DNA from: Verrucomicrobiia bacterium
GTDB lineage: Bacteria > Verrucomicrobiota > Verrucomicrobiia > Opitutales > Opitutaceae
Assembly: GCA_011525695.1 (NCBI GenBank)
Contig: WYBX01000107.1
Location: 1-64,000 of the forward strand
Length of the DNA: 64,000 nucleotides
Direction of reading: 5' to 3'
A model generated the notes under the pieces. That model was not told the origin of the DNA. It was given only the letters and a program-made list of their open reading frames with translations, and did not search any database. Numbering within the stretch: the stretch's first letter is position 1; every line of letters begins with the position of its first letter. Below, piece after piece: positions 60,541-64,000 of the stretch. A program made the position numbers and the translations under genes.

Positions 60541-60725
60541 GTCTGGAATCAGGGCCGAAGGCCCGATTCATCCCAGCCTGGGCCAACGGCCCAGGATTCC
60601 GTCCAATCGCGAGAATCGCAGGGCTGAAGGCCCGGCTCATCGATTCGATCATCGGTGCTGATGAATCGGGCTTTCAGCCCTCGATTGGGTTCCAACGAAA
60701 AACCTGGGCCGCTGGCCCAGGCTGA
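60541..60725. repeat. Cluster of GGGCTGAAGGCCCG / CTGGGCCAACGGCCCAG hairpins
   Basis: At least four short palindromes occur in order: GGGCCGAAGGCCCGATTCAT, CCTGGGCCAACGGCCCAGG, GGGCTGAAGGCCCGGCTCAT, and their inverted partners ATGAATCGGGCTTTCAGCCC and CCTGGGCCGCTGGCCCAGG. The block folds back on itself around 60640-60665. Similar text (GGGCCAAAGGCCCGATGCAT) occurs near 54573. Confidence 0.8.
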
Positions 60726-60923
60726 AATCGTGTCGCGCCGTTGGCGCTTTGGGGCGCGATCGCCGTGATCCAGAGCCGTAATTGAATCCTGACCACGCGG
60801 CGGGGGCGCCGCATCCCCAACAAGAATGAAGTCTGAAGGTCGGATGCTTCCGCGATCAGAATTGGACCCGCGGCCAACACCCCGGTCTTGCCACCGGAGC
60901 CGACGGCTGGCGATTCTGCCGCC
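60726..60923. other. Intergenic region before the RNA methyltransferase
   Basis: About 200 bp with no supported gene. It presumably contains the methyltransferase promoter; a TTG at 60888 would extend that gene slightly. Confidence 0.4.
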
Positions 60924-61691
60924 GTGCTGACGAAGGCCGAACTCCAGCGACTGCGTTCACTGCGCGACAAGCGGCAGCGCGAGGCACTGGGTCTGTTCGT
61001 CATCGAGGGCGAGAAGGTCGTGCGCGAGCTGCTCGAGGCCGGGTTTCGCTTCACGGGACTCTATGCCACCGGGGCATGGCAGCCGCCCAAGCCGCTGCCG
61101 CCGGCACTGCCGATCACCACCGTCACGTCCTCGGAGATGGAGCGAGTCAGCCATTTTCCTACGCCCTCGAACGTGTTGGCCGTCGGCCGAATCGTCCGCG
61201 AACCGGTTCACCCGGCGGAACTTGGCCGCGGGCTGACTCTCGCACTCGATGGCGTCCAGGATCCGGGCAATGTCGGCACGCTGCTCCGGATTGCCGATTG
61301 GTTTGCGCTCGATCGCGTCGTCCTCTCGCCGGACTGCGCGGACCTGTTTCACCAGAAGGTCATCAACGCCAGCATGGGTTCGTTCGCCCGCGTGCGGACG
61401 CATTCCGCCGATCTGGCCGACACGCTCGCGCACGTTCCGCGCGGTGTGCCGATCCTGGGCTGCGAGCTCGAGGGCGAGAACGTGCACGTGGTTCCTGCCC
61501 TGGCCGACGCGATCCTGGTGATCGGCAGCGAAGGCCGCGGATTGTCACCCGCGGTGGCGGCGCGGGTGACCCGACGCATCACGATTCCGCGCTACGGACA
61601 GGCGGAATCGCTCAACGCCGCCATTGCCGCCGGGATCGTTTGCGCCCATCTGCGGTTCACTTCGGCGCGGCCGGCGGCGCCGGTTTCGTGA
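60924..61691 (+). CDS. TrmH/SpoU-family RNA 2'-O-methyltransferase
   Basis: A 255-residue protein. The N-terminal substrate-binding domain has LRSLRDKRQREALGLFVIEG and EKVVRELLEAG. The C-terminal SPOUT domain has the three motifs ALDGVQDPGNVGTLLRIADW, LVIGSEGRGLSPAV and IPRYGQAESLNAAIAAGIV. It methylates a ribose 2'-OH in rRNA or tRNA with SAM; the target nucleotide cannot be told. GTG 60924 begins the conserved LTKAELQRLRSL block. Its end overlaps the convergent sulfatase end by 35 bp. Confidence 0.93.
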   Translation: MLTKAELQRLRSLRDKRQREALGLFVIEGEKVVRELLEAGFRFTGLYATGAWQPPKPLPPALPITTVTSSEMERVSHFPTPSNVLAVGRIVREPVHPAELGRGLTLALDGVQDPGNVGTLLRIADWFALDRVVLSPDCADLFHQKVINASMGSFARVRTHSADLADTLAHVPRGVPILGCELEGENVHVVPALADAILVIGSEGRGLSPAVAARVTRRITIPRYGQAESLNAAIAAGIVCAHLRFTSARPAAPVS

Positions 61692-63087
61692 CGTCCCAGT
61701 GCTCGTTCGGGACGTGGGCCGTGCGCATGATTTCCCTGGCGCGGGCGACAATCGCGGGGTTGGCCGCGGCGACGTCCGTCTTTTCGGCGATATCATTGTA
61801 GAGGTCGTACAGCGCGATCGGCGCCGACGTGTTTTCCAGCCGGATCGCCTTCCAGCGATCGCCGAGCAGCACGGCCTGCGAGACACCGCGCTCATAGAAT
61901 TCCCAGTAGAGAAACTCGTGCTTTCGCTGCATGCCGCGCCCCGTCAGCTCGGGAACGAGGCTGATGCTGTCGAGGTTTCCCGGTGGGGTCGCGCCCGCGA
62001 TTTCCGACCAGGTCGCCATCAGATCCCCAAAATAGCCGACGTGGTTCGAGACCGTGCCGGGTCTGATCCTTCCCGGCCAGCGGGCGATGAAGGGCACGCG
62101 GATTCCGCCATCCGTCAGGGCTCGCTTGATTCCGCTGAGTGGTCCGCTGGCATTGAAGAATTCCGGATCGTATTCGCGTCCGCCTTCCTTGTGCGGCCCA
62201 TTGTCACTGCTGAACATCACCAGGGTCCGTTCGTCGAGCTCGAGCCGTTTCAGCTGGGCCAGCAATGCGCCGACATCGCGGTCGAGCCGCGTGACCATTG
62301 CCGCGTGGTTTTTCTGGGCGGTGTTCCAGGGCTTGTCGGCGTAGGGACCCTGGTCCGGCACCTCATTGCCCTCGCCGAGCTCGCTCGACCGCTGATTGTT
62401 CGCGTGCGGTGTCACGACCGAGAGGAAGAGGAAGAACGGCCGGGCCCGGTGCTGCTCGATGAAAGCGGTCGTCTCCACCGCGAACAGGTCGCCCGCATAG
62501 ATCACCCGGTTGGTCGAGTAGCCCGCGCCGGTGACGGGCCCAATCTGTGTCAGATCGTTCGGCAGCGGAACCCGCTCGCCATTGCGCCAGAGAAAATTCG
62601 GGAAGTGGTTGTGCGCATGGGTCTGGTTGAGGAAGCCGAAGTAATAATCGAAGCCCTGTCGCAGCGGCTCGCCCTGGGTCTCCTCGTCGCCAAGGCCCCA
62701 TTTGCCCACCAGCCCGGTGGCATAGCCCGCCTTCTGCAGCACCTGGGCGACGGTGACATCCTTGGGCGTCAATTGCTGCGCCACGCCGCGACCCGGCCCG
62801 GCATTGCCGCGGACTCGCGTGTGGCCCATGTGCTGGCCGGTCATCAGCACGCTGCGGGAAGGGGCGCAGACGGTGCTGCCCGCATAGAACTGGGTGAACC
62901 GCATGCCCTCCCCGGCCATCCGGTCGAGGTGCGGGGTCTGAATCAATTTCTGCCCGTAGGAGCCGAGTTCGCCGTAGCCGAGGTCGTCGGCGAGGATGAA
63001 GATGATGTTGGGCTGGGGTGCGCCGGCGGGGGCCGCGATGATGGCTGACGGTAACAGGGCAAGAACAAGGAGCAGGAATGGGCGCAT
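61657..63087 (-). CDS. Exported sulfatase (type I, formylglycine)
   Basis: A 476-residue protein with a signal peptide (residues 1-~19). Sulfatase motifs are ILADDLGYGELGSYG (metal D34, D35), CAPSRSVLMTG with C74 as the formylglycine precursor, GKWGLG, TPHAN, and SSDNGPHKEGG with the second metal pair. It hydrolyses a sulfate ester, probably on a glycan, in the periplasm or outside; it needs a formylglycine-generating enzyme not encoded in this window. ATG 63087 begins the signal. Confidence 0.95.
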   Translation of the reverse strand: MRPFLLLVLALLPSAIIAAPAGAPQPNIIFILADDLGYGELGSYGQKLIQTPHLDRMAGEGMRFTQFYAGSTVCAPSRSVLMTGQHMGHTRVRGNAGPGRGVAQQLTPKDVTVAQVLQKAGYATGLVGKWGLGDEETQGEPLRQGFDYYFGFLNQTHAHNHFPNFLWRNGERVPLPNDLTQIGPVTGAGYSTNRVIYAGDLFAVETTAFIEQHRARPFFLFLSVVTPHANNQRSSELGEGNEVPDQGPYADKPWNTAQKNHAAMVTRLDRDVGALLAQLKRLELDERTLVMFSSDNGPHKEGGREYDPEFFNASGPLSGIKRALTDGGIRVPFIARWPGRIRPGTVSNHVGYFGDLMATWSEIAGATPPGNLDSISLVPELTGRGMQRKHEFLYWEFYERGVSQAVLLGDRWKAIRLENTSAPIALYDLYNDIAEKTDVAAANPAIVARAREIMRTAHVPNEHWDVTKPAPPAAPK

Positions 63088-63173
63088 GAGGATTTCGGAG
63101 AGGTTGCCATTACGTGCTCTTCGGCCAGTCGAGGCGACTCTTTCCGCAGTGAAAATGCGGGCGCGGTGATGCT

Positions 63174-63235
63174 TGGTAGGGCAGGTCTATCTGACCTGCC
63201 CCTGGGTCAGGTCGGAGACCCGACCTACTGGCCGT
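63174..63235. repeat. GGGCAGGTC/GACCTGCCC hairpins
   Basis: A 9-bp stem GGGCAGGTC-TATCT-GACCTGCCC (63179-63201) is followed by GGTCGG-AGAC-CCGACC. Similar motifs (GACCTG, GTCAGGTTACGACC) appear near 52449. Confidence 0.65.
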
Positions 63236-63296
63236 GCGGCTCTCAACGCGGCGGTGGCGCCGGATGGCCAACAAATGCATCCCCGAGTCTGAATTG

Positions 63297-63450
63297 GATT
63301 CATGGAGGGCCGTGCTCCGTCACGGCCATGAAGATCGATCCGCTGCGCAGAATGAATTTCCCATCGGGTTTAAGGACGCCACGGAGGGCGTCCCTCCATG
63401 ACGGCCATTCCGACCGAAAAGTGGATGCCCCGGAGGGCGTCCCTCCAGGA
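63297..63450. repeat. Composite palindromic repeat in the opposite orientation, plus an extra half
   Basis: 63297-63402 is the 14261 element reversed: CATGGAGGGCCGTGCTCCGT, spacer TTTCCCATCGGGTTTAAG, then ACGGAGGGCGTCCCTCCATG. A decayed extra half (CCGGAGGGCGTCCCTCCAGG) follows at about 63430. No gene was found in 63088-63634. Confidence 0.8.
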
Positions 63451-63634
63451 AAGTCATTAAGACGGGAAGCGAGTACTGCATTCATGGAGGATGCCCAGGC
63501 CATTTCGCGAAGGAGGGTGTCGGCTGCCCAACTCTCGGTGCGCCGCTTTCAAAACAGTCCCACGCAAGTCCGACAGACTCCTAAAGGGTTGTCCCGCGCA
63601 CGCGCCGCTGCACGCTGGGCGGCCCCGGATCCCC

Positions 63635-64000
63635 ATGCAAGAATCCCTCCGGCTCCGCGCCACTCAGACTCCCATCATTCCCGTCATCGCCGATCTGATT
63701 CGGACGACGCCGGGGACGCTTTCGCTCGGGCAGGGCGTCGTCAGCTATGGGCCGCCGCCATCGGCATTGGCGGCGATCGAACAGTTCCTGGCCGATCCCG
63801 CGAACCACAAGTACCAACCGGTCGACGGCGTACCGCGGCTCCGGGCGGCAATCGAGGCGAAGCTCGCGCGGGAGAACAGCTATGCGCTCTCTGCCGGCCA
63901 CCGGCTGATGGTCACGGCGGGCGGCAACATGGCGTTCATGAACGCCATCCTCGCGATTGCCGATCCGGGCGACGAAATCATCCTGCCGACGCCATACTAC
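63635..64000 (+). CDS. Class I/II aminotransferase, N-terminal part (runs off the window)
   Basis: From ATG 63635 the frame is open for 122 codons to the window edge. It reads ESLRLRATQTPIIPVIADLI, SLGQGVVSYGPPPSAL, HKYQPVDGVPRLRAAIEAKL, VTAGGNMAFMNAIL and DPGDEIILPTPYY, the N-terminal half of a fold-type I PLP aminotransferase (the substrate-side GQG loop and the G-G-N-M cofactor loop are visible; the PLP lysine lies beyond the edge). The substrate cannot be assigned. Confidence 0.9.
   Translation, partial: MQESLRLRATQTPIIPVIADLIRTTPGTLSLGQGVVSYGPPPSALAAIEQFLADPANHKYQPVDGVPRLRAAIEAKLARENSYALSAGHRLMVTAGGNMAFMNAILAIADPGDEIILPTPYY

Overview
The window is high-GC bacterial DNA. I infer a Verrucomicrobiota member close to Opitutaceae. 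The reasons are giant secreted proteins built from putative-Ig and Ig-like modules, a duplicated C-terminal module with an LSTRG/ATRG signature typical of that phylum, a CxPSR sulfatase, a DUF6807 (PmoA-like) lipoprotein, and many short palindromic intergenic repeats. This is inference from gene content; no 16S or other phylogenetic marker is present. No tRNA, rRNA, CRISPR array, prophage or intact transposase gene was seen.

Layout. The left edge (1-118) is the 3' end of a group II intron, followed by repeats. 492-2579 holds two genes of unknown role. 2684-6581 holds lysA and a thioredoxin-fold DUF255 protein. 6932-9358 (minus strand) is a coiled-coil membrane protein, a response regulator and SlyX. 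9661-15576 is mostly minus-strand housekeeping (RarD, a small lipoprotein, MarC, Dus, a PatB/MalY aminotransferase) with one plus-strand proline/alanine-rich membrane protein. 15789-17318 is a secreted phosphodiesterase.

The centrepiece is 17481-33395: a LuxR-type regulator divergent from a 3780-residue secreted multidomain protein, then a 916-residue relative, then a small exported TonB-C-like protein. The intergenic region between regulator and giant gene carries nested dyad symmetry. A low-complexity stretch ending in an 11-copy heptamer separates this block from a GTPase-less YchF-like protein, DUF4870, and a DUF2868/DUF3482 GTPase pair (to 38136).

38255-42010 encodes a glycerophosphodiester phosphodiesterase, an exported amidohydrolase and a patatin. 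42298-49646 is a fatty-acid beta-oxidation cluster: PaaK-like CoA ligase, thiolase, FadJ-like bifunctional enzyme and acyl-CoA dehydrogenase. 49789-54468 holds lipoproteins (DUF2959, DUF6807, a helical one), rlmN, and a DUF3365 haem protein. 54709-58884 (minus) is a glutamine-synthetase-like, Fe-alcohol-dehydrogenase and aldehyde-dehydrogenase set that looks like amine or amino-alcohol catabolism. The right end has a membrane protein, a SpoU-type RNA methyltransferase, a sulfatase, and the start of a class I/II aminotransferase cut by the window edge.

Intergenic spaces contain at least four families of dispersed palindromic elements. Several sit at gene ends and appear to have altered neighbouring reading frames. 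Long antisense open frames are abundant because of the GC bias and were not accepted as genes.
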